64,000 nt of DNA from CAWGJF01 sp963715745 (GCA_963715745.1 OY970271.1:1984001-2048000); one strand, 5' to 3'; positions 8,797 to 18,158 are shown, numbered from the stretch's first letter. A program made the numbers and translations. The notes: a model not told the origin generated them from the sequence alone.

Positions 8797-11700
8797 ATGA
8801 AAATTACAGACGTTTCAATTGATAACAGGACAAGTGTATTCATTCTTGTCATAATTATTATAATTCTTGGCTGGACAGCTTACATTACTTTGCCAAGAGA
8901 ATCTTCTCCGGATATCACAATTCCACTTGTTATTGTTTCAACACCGTATTTCGGAGTTTCACCGGAAGACATTGAAACATTAATCACTAAAAAAATTGAA
9001 AAAGAAATTAACGACATTAGTGAAGTAAAAGAAATTACTTCTTCTTCATATGAAGGATACTCACTTATTCGTGTTGAGTTTGAAAGCGGATATGATATTG
9101 ATCAGGCTCTGCAAAAAGTAAGAGATAAGGTGAACAAAGCAGAACCGGATTTACCTCCTGATGTTGATAAACCTGAAATTGTTGAAATCAATTTTTCAGA
9201 ATTCCCGATTTTAACAATTAATTTGGCCGGGCCTTATAGCCTGGTTAAATTGAAAGACCTGGCAGAAGATCTTAAAGATGAGATTGATAAAGTCGGTGGT
9301 GTGCTGGATGTAAAAGTAAGCGGTGGTTTGGAAAGAGAGGTTCAGGTAAATGTTGATCTGAATAAAATGAATCATTATGATGTTCGGTTTGACGATATTA
9401 TTTCTGCTATTAGCGATGAGAATAAAACAATTCCTGGTGGTTCAATTGATGTAAACAATTCAAGCTACCTGATTAGAGTTCCCGGAGAATTTGATAAACC
9501 TTACACCATAAGTGATATCATAGTCAAGCTGAAAGATGGTGCGCCAATTTATGTTAAAGATCTTGCAGAAGTAAAGTATGATTTTAAAGAGAGACAAACA
9601 TACGCAAGGTTAAATGAACAGAATTCAATCTCACTAAATGTTTCTAAACGAACGGGCGAAAACATAATTGACATAGCTGATAAAGTCAAAGAGATTCTTG
9701 CAAAAAAACAGGAAGAACTTCCTTCAGATGTATCAATCTATATAACTACAGATCAATCCAAAGATATTAAACGAATGGTTCACGAACTTGAGAATAATAT
9801 ATTTTCCGGCTTGGTATTGGTTGTTCTTGTTCTGCTTTTTTTTCTTGGGGTCAGAAATGCTTTGTTCGTTGCGATTGCAATTCCATTAAGCATGCTACTC
9901 TCTTTCTTTATCCTTCAAACTCTTGGTGTAACTTTAAATATGGTTGTGCTGTTCTCTCTCATACTTGCTTTGGGTATGCTTGTAGATAACGCAATTGTTA
10001 TAATAGAAAACATTTATAAATTTCTTGAAGAAGGTCATTCTCTTGTTGAAGCTGCAAAACTTGGAACTGCTGAAGTTGCGTGGCCTGTCTTTACTTCAAC
10101 TTTCACAACCGTAGCTGCGTTTTTCCCGATGTTATTCTGGCCGGGAATTGTAGGGCAGTTTATGTTGTACATTCCTTTGGTTCTTATTGTTACTCTTTTG
10201 TCATCATTATTTGTTGCTCTTGTGATAAATCCGGTTTTTGCTTCTGTATTTATGAAACTGGAACATCCTGATGATGTGCCCGAAACATTTATGCAAAAAC
10301 TAATTCATCCGATTAATAGGATCACTCACTTTTTTGTAGATGTGATGCTACCGAAAGTTTTAAATTCTTATGAAAGATTGCTGGTTTTTTCTCTTGGGGC
10401 AAAACGTGAACCTGATCAAAAAGTACACAAAAGAAACTGGATAGGGTTCCTTGCGATAATTGGATATTTTGTAATTGATGGAATTGTTTCTGAATTACTG
10501 CCTGCCGGATTAGCGCTTACAATTATGTTATTAATTGGTATTGGTATAATTGTAATGTTTACTAATAATAAGCTAAAAGTTATCTGGGGAACAATGCTTT
10601 TGCTGCTTACAATTACACAGGTGTATTTCTTGTTTGATCATGGAGTTGAATTTTTTCCAAACACGCAGCCTCCCAGAATTTTTGTGAGTATAGAGAGTCC
10701 GAGCGGAACTAATCTGGAAATGTCTAATGAAATTGCTCATTCTATAGAAGATAAATTAGAAAAGTTAAAAGACAAAAATATTAAAGACATTGCAGTAGTA
10801 GTTGGGTCATCAAATAATCCATTTGATGTGGGTAGCTCAACTCCAAATAAAAGTACAGTTACAGTTCAGTTCGTTGATTATGATAAACGATCAGAGTCAT
10901 CCTCAAAAACAACCGATGAGATTAGACAGAAAGTGATCCAAACTGCAGGAGCAGATGTTGAAGTAAAAAAACAGGATATGGGTCCACCGGTTGGTCCTCC
11001 TGTAAATATCGAAATCAGCGGAGATGATTACAGTGTGCTTGGTGATTTGACGGAACTGGTTGAAAAAATAATAAAAGATGTTCCCGGACTTGTTGATTTA
11101 AAGAATGATTATGATGCAGGAAGACCTGAATTACGTGTAAATATTGATCGGCAAAAAGCTGCTCTTTATGGGTTGAATACAAGATTGATTGCAAATTCTA
11201 TTAGAACGGCAATAAATGGCTATACCGCCTCAAAATACCGCGTAGATGAAGATGAGTATGATATTACAGTCAGATTAGAAAAAGATCAGAGAGAAAATAC
11301 AAATGCACTTGAAAATCTTGAAGTCATTTATAATAACAAGCAGGGGAAAACACTCAGCGTTCCGCTTGTGAGTATTGCAAGTATTACAAAGTCAAAAGGT
11401 CCGGGTGCAATAAGAAGAAAAGATCTCACCCGTGTTATTACTGTTTCGGCAAATGCTGAAGAGGGTGCAAATGCAAATGAAGTTTTGGATAGTGTGAAAA
11501 CCAGATTAGCGGATTTTTCCCTTCCTCCCGGGTATAATATTTCATTTACCGGGCAAAACGAAGAACAGGATAAAGCAAGTGCGTTTTTAGGTAAAGCTTT
11601 TTTAGTTGCTTTGCTTGTAATCTTTTTGATCCTGGTAATCCAGTTTAACTCTTTAAGTCAACCGCTAATTATTATGAGTGCTGTTGTCATTTCCCTTATA

Positions 11701-12147
11701 GGAGTATTTATCGGCTTAATTGTTTATACAATGCCATTTGGAATAATTATGACCGGAATAGGTGTAATCAGCCTGGCGGGAGTAGTTGTAAATAACAACA
11801 TAGTCTTGATTGATTATATTAATGTTTTAAGAAGAAGAGGAATGTCAAGAAGAGAAGCAGTTATACATGCTGGTTTAAGAAGATTCAGACCGGTTACTTT
11901 AACTGCAATTACTACGATTCTTGGTTTAATTCCTCTGACTTTTGGATTCGGATTTGATATTTATTCTTTCTCTTTCAGCGGTTCTGGTGAAAGTGCTGAA
12001 TTCTGGAAATCAATGGGAATTGCAGTAATATTCGGACTTACGTTTGCAACAGTGTTGACACTGGTTATAGTTCCGACTATTTATTCCAGTCTTGATGATG
12101 TTGTAAATGTTATGAAACTAATAAAGAAAAAATTTGTCAGGAAGTAA
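8797..12147 (+). CDS. Efflux RND transporter permease subunit (AcrB/HAE family, atypical proton-relay residues)
   Basis: A 1116-residue inner-membrane RND pump, longer than AcrB (about 1050). It starts with a TM1-like IFILVIIIIILGWTAYITLP, and the two periplasmic halves and TM2-6/TM8-12 blocks are present. TM4 reads GMLVDNAIVIIENI: Asp397 is kept, but the partner normally Asp is Asn398. TM10 reads GVVVNNNIVLIDYI, with Asn999 where AcrB has Lys940. Between TM6 and TM7 there is an insert with extra hydrophobic segments (about 548-590). These variants occur in a subgroup of RND proteins. The substrate cannot be read from the sequence. It ends the tolC-adaptor-pump operon. Confidence 0.93.
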   Translation: MKITDVSIDNRTSVFILVIIIIILGWTAYITLPRESSPDITIPLVIVSTPYFGVSPEDIETLITKKIEKEINDISEVKEITSSSYEGYSLIRVEFESGYDIDQALQKVRDKVNKAEPDLPPDVDKPEIVEINFSEFPILTINLAGPYSLVKLKDLAEDLKDEIDKVGGVLDVKVSGGLEREVQVNVDLNKMNHYDVRFDDIISAISDENKTIPGGSIDVNNSSYLIRVPGEFDKPYTISDIIVKLKDGAPIYVKDLAEVKYDFKERQTYARLNEQNSISLNVSKRTGENIIDIADKVKEILAKKQEELPSDVSIYITTDQSKDIKRMVHELENNIFSGLVLVVLVLLFFLGVRNALFVAIAIPLSMLLSFFILQTLGVTLNMVVLFSLILALGMLVDNAIVIIENIYKFLEEGHSLVEAAKLGTAEVAWPVFTSTFTTVAAFFPMLFWPGIVGQFMLYIPLVLIVTLLSSLFVALVINPVFASVFMKLEHPDDVPETFMQKLIHPINRITHFFVDVMLPKVLNSYERLLVFSLGAKREPDQKVHKRNWIGFLAIIGYFVIDGIVSELLPAGLALTIMLLIGIGIIVMFTNNKLKVIWGTMLLLLTITQVYFLFDHGVEFFPNTQPPRIFVSIESPSGTNLEMSNEIAHSIEDKLEKLKDKNIKDIAVVVGSSNNPFDVGSSTPNKSTVTVQFVDYDKRSESSSKTTDEIRQKVIQTAGADVEVKKQDMGPPVGPPVNIEISGDDYSVLGDLTELVEKIIKDVPGLVDLKNDYDAGRPELRVNIDRQKAALYGLNTRLIANSIRTAINGYTASKYRVDEDEYDITVRLEKDQRENTNALENLEVIYNNKQGKTLSVPLVSIASITKSKGPGAIRRKDLTRVITVSANAEEGANANEVLDSVKTRLADFSLPPGYNISFTGQNEEQDKASAFLGKAFLVALLVIFLILVIQFNSLSQPLIIMSAVVISLIGVFIGLIVYTMPFGIIMTGIGVISLAGVVVNNNIVLIDYINVLRRRGMSRREAVIHAGLRRFRPVTLTAITTILGLIPLTFGFGFDIYSFSFSGSGESAEFWKSMGIAVIFGLTFATVLTLVIVPTIYSSLDDVVNVMKLIKKKFVRK

Positions 12148-12170
12148 TTTCTGTTATATTTTTTAACTAA

Positions 12171-12194
12171 AAGCCGGATAATCCGGCTTTTTTT
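12171..12194 (+). terminator. Rho-independent terminator of the first RND operon
   Basis: An 8-bp stem (AAGCCGGA / TCCGGCTT) with a 3-base loop, followed by a run of T residues, 23 bases after the pump gene stop. Confidence 0.92.
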
Positions 12195-12257
12195 ATGAAT
12201 GGAATTTATTTTATTTAAATTTCAATAATCAATTTATTGATTTATTAAAAGTTACAG

Positions 12258-13274
12258 ATGAAATTAAAAACGAGTACATATATTTATCTTATTTCTCTTT
12301 TGATGCTGCTTCATCTTATTCTTTTATTTTTTATTAAATATTCAAATCAGAAATTATCAATAGCAGAATTCAGAATTGATAATATCGGCAATTTAATTTC
12401 AATAATCATTATTTTGTTAATATTGTTTGGTATTACTTTAATAGCGAAGAGACAGTTTAAAACTTTATCAAAAAAAACAATCAATCTTTTTATTACTTTC
12501 ATATTTTTATCACTTATAATTGCTTATCTCAGTACAGTTATTGAACTACCATTTACTAAGATGTACATATTTAAACAGCCGGCAAATAAAGTTATTGTCG
12601 CAACAATATTTCTAGTTTATGAATTTGTTGTTTTAATATTTTTCAGTGCTGTTTGGGTGAATGTTTTTAAGAAATCAAATTTTGTTTTTGTACGTTCTTT
12701 AATTAATAGTCTTGTTATAATGTTTGCAATATTGATTTTTGCATATGTGTACATTGAGCAGAACAGCTTTGCGGGAAAAGAGTTTATAGTTAATAAAAGT
12801 AAATGGAATATAGCAGTAGTTCTCGGTGCTGCGGTTTGGTCAGCAAATAAGCCAAGTCCCAGCCTGGCTTCAAGAGTTGACAAAGCAATTGAATTATATG
12901 AAAAGAATATCGTCGGTAAAATAATTTTAACCGGAAGTAATGCTCCGGGTGAAATGAGCGAATCGGCAGTAGCTTTCGGATATGCAAAAGAAAAAGGTAT
13001 TGATCCCGGTATTTTTGAAGTTGAACAAAGTACAACATCAACTACCGAGCAAATTGCTTTTATAAAATCCAATATTTATAATCGGGATAATATTAAGGAT
13101 ATTATTTTAGTCTCTGACGCATATCATCTGACCAGGATTTTAGAAATAAGCAGATTTTATAATCTAAATGTAAAAGTTGCTGCCTCGAAACATAAAATTC
13201 AGTATGATGATCTGCTTTTTAACAAACTCCGCGAAAGTGTTGCGCTGGTAATATTCTGGTTTTTTGCTTTATGA
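12258..13274 (+). CDS. YdcF/ElyC/SanA-type DUF218 membrane protein
   Basis: A 338-residue protein with about five N-terminal membrane helices (about 1-165), then a DUF218 domain (about 180-335) outside the membrane. The domain shows the characteristic NIAVVLGAAVW start, SLASRVDKAIELYEKN, KIILTGSN, and the DAYHLTRI motif. Relatives such as ElyC and SanA act in cell-envelope integrity, but the reaction is unknown for most of them. It lies between two efflux regions and has no close operon partner; nusB follows 59 bases later. Confidence 0.85.
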   Translation: MKLKTSTYIYLISLLMLLHLILLFFIKYSNQKLSIAEFRIDNIGNLISIIIILLILFGITLIAKRQFKTLSKKTINLFITFIFLSLIIAYLSTVIELPFTKMYIFKQPANKVIVATIFLVYEFVVLIFFSAVWVNVFKKSNFVFVRSLINSLVIMFAILIFAYVYIEQNSFAGKEFIVNKSKWNIAVVLGAAVWSANKPSPSLASRVDKAIELYEKNIVGKIILTGSNAPGEMSESAVAFGYAKEKGIDPGIFEVEQSTTSTTEQIAFIKSNIYNRDNIKDIILVSDAYHLTRILEISRFYNLNVKVAASKHKIQYDDLLFNKLRESVALVIFWFFAL

Positions 13275-13333
13275 AAAAGAAAATGTGATATTACTTCCTG
13301 GAGTTCTTTGTAATTTTTCAGAACAAATTAATT

Positions 13334-13810
13334 ATGAATCAGAAATCAAAACGAAGGATTGTAAGAGAAAGAGTTTTACAAATCTTATATGCTTACGAAT
13401 TGAATAACAGTTCAGTGCAAAACCTGATTGATGGGATACTTACTGATATAACAGATTCTTTTGATCGAACTTTTGCTAATGATCTTGTTTATAGGGTAAT
13501 TAATCATACCAATGAACTGGATGAAAAAATTAAGAAACGAGTAGCTAATTGGGAAATGAACAGGATTGCAATTATTGATAAGATTTTACTCAGAATTGGT
13601 ATTTGCGAATTGTTATTTTTTCCAGACATACCTCCCAAGGTATCAATTAATGAAGTTATAGAAATTGCAAAAGATTTCAGTACAGCTGGAAGCGGAAAAT
13701 TTATCAATGGAATATTAGATGCTGTACTATTTGAAGAAAAGAAATCAGGGAAACTAAATAAATCGGGCAGGGGATTAGTTAGCGAATCAATTACCCGCAC
13801 AGGTGAATAG
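13334..13810 (+). CDS. nusB: Transcription antitermination factor NusB
   Basis: A 158-residue all-helical RNA-binding protein that works with NusE (S10) in rRNA antitermination. Recognisable features are the basic N-terminus KRRIVRERVLQILYAYE, the central NWEMNRIAIIDKILLRIGICEL and the C-terminal PKVSINEVIEIAKDF followed by GKFINGILD. The length is typical, with a slightly long polar tail. It ends 9 bases before the MFS gene start. Confidence 0.96.
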   Translation: MNQKSKRRIVRERVLQILYAYELNNSSVQNLIDGILTDITDSFDRTFANDLVYRVINHTNELDEKIKKRVANWEMNRIAIIDKILLRIGICELLFFPDIPPKVSINEVIEIAKDFSTAGSGKFINGILDAVLFEEKKSGKLNKSGRGLVSESITRTGE

Positions 13811-13819
13811 ACCCGGTTG

Positions 13820-15064
13820 ATGAAAAATAAAGGAAGAATATTTGCCTGGACACTTTTCGATTTTGCAAATACTGCGTTCTCTGTAATAATTGTAACAGTT
13901 ATCTATTCAAAATACTTCTCCAATCATGTAACCGATGGACAAAAATGGATTTGGGGTTTAGCTGTAAGCCTTTCAATGGTTTTTGCTGCTTTGCTTAGTC
14001 CACCTCTTGGTGCAATTGCTGATGTTTCAAGAAACCGGAAAAGATTTCTTCTCATATTTACTCTGATATCCGTTATCTGCACAGCATTAATGTTTTTTGT
14101 GCAGAAAGGAGATATTATATTAGGGTTTACACTTTTTGTCCTTGCCAATATAGGTTTTGAGGCAGGACTTGTTTTTTATGATGCCTTCCTTCCGAATTTA
14201 ACTGCCAAGAAAAATTTTGGCAGGGTTTCCGGTTACGGATTTGCAATGGGATATGTTGGTGCACTTGCCGTTCTTTTAATTGTAATGATGCTCCTTCCTG
14301 AACAGACTTCACCAGATTATTATTTTTATATCAGATTGTCTTTTATAGTCGCCGCAGGATTCTTCTTCTTTTTTTCTTTACCAATATTTTTATTTGTAAG
14401 TGAACCAATAGTATTTGAACCTCAGAAAAAAGATTTAATAAGAAAAGGAATTAATAAAAGTTTTACAACTTTAAAAGCAATTTTTATTGGGAAACAATAT
14501 CCATCAATAAAAAGATTCTTGTTAGCCTTTTTTCTTTATAACGATGCTATAATAACAATAATTGCATTTGCTTCTATCTTTGCAGCCAACACATTAAAAA
14601 TGAATGATGAAGAAATCATTTTATTCTTTGTAATTGTACAAAGCACTGCGGTTATAGGTTCATTTATATTTGGAATTGTCTCTGATCATATCGGACCGAA
14701 AAAAACAATAATAATTACTCTTTACATCTGGATCACAGTAATTATTGGGGCATTTTTTGTTAATACGATATTTGAGTTTTACATAATTGGCTTAGTTGCC
14801 GGAATGTCAATTGGATCATCACAATCTTGCAGCAGAAGCCTAATGGCTTTGCTCACGCCAAAAGATAGAGAAGCAGAATTCTTCGGATTCTATGATGGGT
14901 TGTTTGGAAAATCTTCAGCGGTAATAGGACCACTTTTTTATGGAATCATTTCTGATATATCTAATGAAAGATTTGCTGCGCTTGCAATAGGAATATTTTT
15001 TGTCGCAGGTTTAATGTTTTTAAGTAAGTTAAAAGAACCTGAGATAACGGAAAAAATAACTTAA
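13820..15064 (+). CDS. MFS transporter, UMF1 (Atg22-like) family
   Basis: A 414-residue membrane protein with twelve predicted helices. The N-terminal FAWTLFDFANTAFSVIIVTV and the following LSPPLGAIADVSRNRKR are typical of the UMF1/Atg22-like branch of the major facilitator superfamily. GMSIGSSQSCSRSLMALL near the end is also characteristic. Substrates of bacterial members are mostly unknown. A TTG lies immediately before the ATG at 13820; ATG is taken as the start. Close spacing suggests co-transcription with nusB. Confidence 0.88.
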   Translation: MKNKGRIFAWTLFDFANTAFSVIIVTVIYSKYFSNHVTDGQKWIWGLAVSLSMVFAALLSPPLGAIADVSRNRKRFLLIFTLISVICTALMFFVQKGDIILGFTLFVLANIGFEAGLVFYDAFLPNLTAKKNFGRVSGYGFAMGYVGALAVLLIVMMLLPEQTSPDYYFYIRLSFIVAAGFFFFFSLPIFLFVSEPIVFEPQKKDLIRKGINKSFTTLKAIFIGKQYPSIKRFLLAFFLYNDAIITIIAFASIFAANTLKMNDEEIILFFVIVQSTAVIGSFIFGIVSDHIGPKKTIIITLYIWITVIIGAFFVNTIFEFYIIGLVAGMSIGSSQSCSRSLMALLTPKDREAEFFGFYDGLFGKSSAVIGPLFYGIISDISNERFAALAIGIFFVAGLMFLSKLKEPEITEKIT

Positions 15065-15099
15065 TATAATTTCAATTTTTATACATCTAAAAAAATTTT

Positions 15100-15759
15100 A
15101 TGAACAAATCAATTAAGATGCAGCCAACCGAAAAATCAAAAATAAAAAGACTCCCCAAAAGGGCAGTTTATGATTTTAAGAAAATTTCTAAAATCCTTGA
15201 TGATTCATTTGTATGTCATATTGGTTTTTCAATTAACGATCAACCTTTTGTAATCCCAACGTGTTATGGAAGAAAAGAGGATGAAATCTTTTTTCATGGA
15301 TCTAAAGGAAGCCGGATGCTGGAACATATTAAAACCGGTGTTGAAATTTGCATAACCATTACTTTACTTGATGGAATAGTTTTATCAAGATCAGCTTTTC
15401 ATCATTCAATAAATTACAGGTCGGTTGTTTTATTTGGTAATGCAAAAGAACTAACTAATCCTAAAGAAAAAACTAAGGCCCTTAAAATTATTACTGAACA
15501 TATTATTCCCGGCAGATGGAAAGATGTAAGAAAACCAAACGAAAAAGAATTGAATGCAACATCTGTATTTTCGTTAAAGATTAATGAAGCTTCAGCAAAA
15601 GTAAGGGAAGGTGGACCGGTTGATGATAAAAAGGATATGGATTTAAATGTTTGGGCTGGTGTCTTACCGTTAAAAATTATTCCCGGCAAACCTGTTAATG
15701 ATCCGAAATTAAATGGAAATATCTTACTTCCGGACTATATCAAAGGTTATATATCATAG
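15100..15759 (+). CDS. Pyridoxamine 5'-phosphate oxidase family protein (NimA-like flavoprotein)
   Basis: A 219-residue protein with the split-barrel flavin-binding fold. It shows the short N-terminal helix with KRLPKRAVYDF, FVCHIGFSINDQPFVIPTCY, the FHGSKGSRML phosphate-binding stretch and the SAFHHSINYRSVVLFG core. This group includes 5-nitroimidazole reductase-like NimA proteins and general flavin or haem reductases, so the substrate is open. It is followed after 8 bases by osmC, with a ribosome binding site (AGGAG), and both seem to belong to a small stress-response unit. Confidence 0.85.
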   Translation: MNKSIKMQPTEKSKIKRLPKRAVYDFKKISKILDDSFVCHIGFSINDQPFVIPTCYGRKEDEIFFHGSKGSRMLEHIKTGVEICITITLLDGIVLSRSAFHHSINYRSVVLFGNAKELTNPKEKTKALKIITEHIIPGRWKDVRKPNEKELNATSVFSLKINEASAKVREGGPVDDKKDMDLNVWAGVLPLKIIPGKPVNDPKLNGNILLPDYIKGYIS

Positions 15760-15767
15760 GAGTAAAT

Positions 15768-16229
15768 ATGTTGTACAAAGTCAAAGTTTCTTGGAAGAAA
15801 AATTCGAACGAATCCTTTCTTGACAAAAAATACAGCCGGGTACACAAGTGGATTTTTGATGAGGGTATTGAAGTAAAAGCATCTTCTTCTCCGCATGTTG
15901 TTCCGGTTCCGATGTCAGATGAATCAGCAGTAGATCCTGAAGAAGCTTTTATTGCTTCCATTTCAAGTTGTCATATGCTTTCGTTTTTGTTTATAGCTGC
16001 AAAAAAGAATTTCCTTGTTGAGAGTTATGATGATTTTGCTGAAGGAGTTATGAAGAAAAATAATGAAGGTAGATTAGCAGTAACTGATGTAACGCTTAAA
16101 CCTGAAATAGTTTTTAGCGGAGATAAAATTCCCACAAAGGATCAAATTGATGAATTGCATCACCTTGCTCATGAAGAATGTTTCATTGCAAATTCAGTAA
16201 AATCCAAAATTGTGATTGCGAAAGGATAA
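15768..16229 (+). CDS. OsmC family peroxiredoxin-like protein
   Basis: A 153-residue OsmC/Ohr-fold protein. The two catalytic cysteines are present: one in ISSCHMLSFLF (about residue 67) and one in HEECFIANSVK (about 141). These reduce organic hydroperoxides in characterised relatives. The surrounding DPEEAFIASISSCH is typical. The ATG follows AGGAG and is 8 bases after the PNPOx-like gene. The cupin gene follows 27 bases later. Confidence 0.92.
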   Translation: MLYKVKVSWKKNSNESFLDKKYSRVHKWIFDEGIEVKASSSPHVVPVPMSDESAVDPEEAFIASISSCHMLSFLFIAAKKNFLVESYDDFAEGVMKKNNEGRLAVTDVTLKPEIVFSGDKIPTKDQIDELHHLAHEECFIANSVKSKIVIAKG

Positions 16230-16256
16230 TTAGATTAACAATTAAGTGGAGAAAAA

Positions 16257-16646
16257 TTGAAAAACGTAAACGAGAATTTAGTTCAGCATGTGGAAAGCAA
16301 AAAAGTAGAATGGAAACCTCTTAAAGAAGATGGAGTAAACACTGAAGGGATTTTTATCAAAATTCTGCGTCATGATAAAAATTCCAAAAGAGCACCATCT
16401 ATTCTTTTAAAATTCGAACCGGGAGCTAAATATCCTGTACATAACCATCCTGGTGGTGAAGAAGTTTTTGTTCTGGAAGGACAGGTAAAATTCGGGAATA
16501 AAAATTTGTCGGCAGGGGACTATCTTTTCACTCCGAAAAATGGTAAGCATGCTGTCTGGAGTAAAAAAGGATGTATAATGTTACTTGTTATTCCTGAAGA
16601 AGTTGAAATTTTAAAACCAACTAAACTTCATATCGAAAAAAGCTAA
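16257..16646 (+). CDS. Cupin domain protein (ChrR-like)
   Basis: A 129-residue single-domain cupin. The metal-binding His/Glu pattern of cupin motif 1 is visible as PVHNHPGGEEVFVLEG, and motif 2 as GDYLFTPKNGKHAVW. The N-terminal part (VEWKPLKEDGVNTEGIFIKIL) resembles the cupin half of the anti-sigma factor ChrR. No anti-sigma domain is present, so a regulatory role is not implied. The start is a TTG with a GGAG ribosome binding site 6 bases upstream; no ATG fits. It is the last gene of the PNPOx-OsmC-cupin group. Confidence 0.85.
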   Translation: MKNVNENLVQHVESKKVEWKPLKEDGVNTEGIFIKILRHDKNSKRAPSILLKFEPGAKYPVHNHPGGEEVFVLEGQVKFGNKNLSAGDYLFTPKNGKHAVWSKKGCIMLLVIPEEVEILKPTKLHIEKS

Positions 16647-16920
16647 ATTCTTCCGTGACAGTAATCACCAAAATCGAGTCTTACTAACTTGACAAAACTT
16701 TTACGGTTTGATATGTTTCCACTCAATATCCAGACAAAATAAATCGATAAACTCCTGAACATAATTGAACCCAAAATCAATTTCCTGCCGGGAGATATTT
16801 CAGAAGATAGATTTACAAAAACAGATTTTATTAAATTAGTTTTTTTTGTTATATCGGTCACTTCCAGAATCGATTTTAATTTTTAGATTGAATATTAATC
16901 CGACAGATTTTATCAGACTC

Positions 16921-16934
16921 TAATCTGCAGATTA
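16921..16934. promoter_or_regulatory. Palindromic site (TAATCTGCAGATTA), possible operator
   Basis: A perfect 14-bp inverted repeat, 118 bases upstream of the adaptor gene start and 24 bases upstream of a TATAAT. Efflux operons are often controlled by dimeric repressors that bind such sites. No regulator gene is adjacent, so the assignment is only a suggestion. Confidence 0.3.
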
Positions 16935-16964
16935 AAAACTCATTGTGTCTTCCAGGCTTATAAT

Positions 16965-16992
16965 AAAGAGTAATTTTTAATCACTCTTTTTT
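16965..16992 (+). terminator. Weak stem-loop with T-run upstream of the second RND operon
   Basis: A 7-bp AT-rich stem (AAAGAGT / ACTCTTT) with an 11-base loop followed by T residues. It could be the terminator of the cupin unit or an attenuator in the leader of the efflux operon. The stem is weak, so this is uncertain. Confidence 0.3.
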
Positions 16993-17051
16993 GAGTTGTA
17001 AGTATATTTTTAAAATTAGTAAATGTAACCTAAACAAGGAGAAATAAATTT

Positions 17052-18158
17052 ATGCACAAGCCAGGCAAATTGCGCATACCAGGTGAAGTAAGCATATCAA
17101 TAATATTGCTGACTCTTTTGATAACATTTGTATCTTTTAGTGGTTGTTCAGATGATAAAGCTTCCGGAAACGGGTTTACGTTTCCACCTACTGCAGTTGA
17201 AATTGCACAGGTTAAAGTTCAGAAAATGATCGATAAATTTGAAGCTGTAGGGACTATTGAAGCAATTGATGAAATAACTGTTGTAAGTGAAATTGATGCG
17301 AGTGTTATAAGCCTGCCGTTCGATGAAGGAGGTTATATCAAGAAGGGGGATATAATTGCCCAGCTAGATGATTCACAATTAGCTGCTGAAGTTTCGCGTA
17401 ATGAAGCGCTGTACAATCAAAGTAAAGCTTCATATAACCGTATAAAATCTATTGTTGAACAAAATGTTGGAACACCTCAAAATCTGGACGATGCTCTTGC
17501 TGCTTTAAAAGTTGCTGAAGCAAATCTGCAGTTGGCAAAAACCAGATTGAGTAAGACGAAAATAGTTGCACCGTTCGATGGAATTGTTGGCGCAAGAAAA
17601 GTAAGTGTTGGAACATTTTTACGGACCGGACAGGAAATTACCCAGCTTGCCAATCTCGATCAGATTCGTGTCATCTTTTCTGTTCCGGAAAGATTTCTTG
17701 GCCAGCTAAAGCGTAATGCTGAAGTAACAGTTTATTCAACTGTTTATCCCGGATATGAAGTTAAAGGAAGAATAATTGCTATAGAGCCAATACTTGATTC
17801 AGGGACAAGAAATGTACAGGTGGTTGCTAAAGTTTTAAATCCGGGACGAAAATTTCATCCGGGAATGTCCGCAAATGTTGTTGTTGTTTTAAACGAGAGA
17901 CCGGATGCATTAACAGTTCCAAATGAAGCAGTTTTTGCTAATGGAAATCAATCCTTTGTTTATGTTATTAATCCGGACAGTACAGTTGCCGCAGTACCAG
18001 TTACGCTTGGTTTGCAGATGCAGGATGTTGTTGAAGTTGTTCAAGGTTTGGAAGAAGGAAAACAGGTTGTTAAAGCCGGGCATCAAAAGCTTTACCCCGG
18101 TGCTAAAGTAATGCCGGTAATGATGAGCAAGGAAAATAGTCAGCAAGTACAACAATAA
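17052..18158 (+). CDS. Efflux RND transporter periplasmic adaptor subunit (lipoprotein)
   Basis: A 368-residue membrane-fusion protein. The N-terminal hydrophobic segment ends with a lipobox (SFSGC, Cys32), so it is probably lipid-anchored. The first lipoyl half is near EIDASVISLPFDEGGYIKKG, the helical hairpin is about 105-165, the second lipoyl half is IVAPFDGIVGARKVSVGTFL, then the beta-barrel and membrane-proximal domains (RPDALTVPNEAVF). AAGGAG precedes the ATG. It is followed by its RND pump after 29 bases; no TolC gene is in this operon, so it may share an outer-membrane channel encoded elsewhere, for example at 6372-7704. Confidence 0.94.
   Translation: MHKPGKLRIPGEVSISIILLTLLITFVSFSGCSDDKASGNGFTFPPTAVEIAQVKVQKMIDKFEAVGTIEAIDEITVVSEIDASVISLPFDEGGYIKKGDIIAQLDDSQLAAEVSRNEALYNQSKASYNRIKSIVEQNVGTPQNLDDALAALKVAEANLQLAKTRLSKTKIVAPFDGIVGARKVSVGTFLRTGQEITQLANLDQIRVIFSVPERFLGQLKRNAEVTVYSTVYPGYEVKGRIIAIEPILDSGTRNVQVVAKVLNPGRKFHPGMSANVVVVLNERPDALTVPNEAVFANGNQSFVYVINPDSTVAAVPVTLGLQMQDVVEVVQGLEEGKQVVKAGHQKLYPGAKVMPVMMSKENSQQVQQ

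Larger units (their letters stand above)
16647..17051. other. 405-base intergenic region upstream of the second RND operon
   Basis: No supported gene. A 72-codon open frame on the minus strand has no recognisable domain and no ribosome binding site and is not accepted. The region contains a 14-bp perfect palindrome and a weak stem-loop (listed separately). TATAAT at 16959-16964 could be a -10 box, but no good -35 element sits at the right distance. The efflux operon's AAGGAG ribosome binding site lies at its right end. Confidence 0.6.

Noticed and set aside
12617..13072. 151-codon minus-strand frame inside the DUF218 gene
   Set aside because: It lies fully opposite a gene with clear DUF218 motifs and shows no domain of its own.
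16643..16861. Minus-strand open frame of 72 codons in the gap before the second RND operon
   Set aside because: No recognisable domain, no ribosome binding site, unusual composition; the length is expected by chance in AT-rich DNA.
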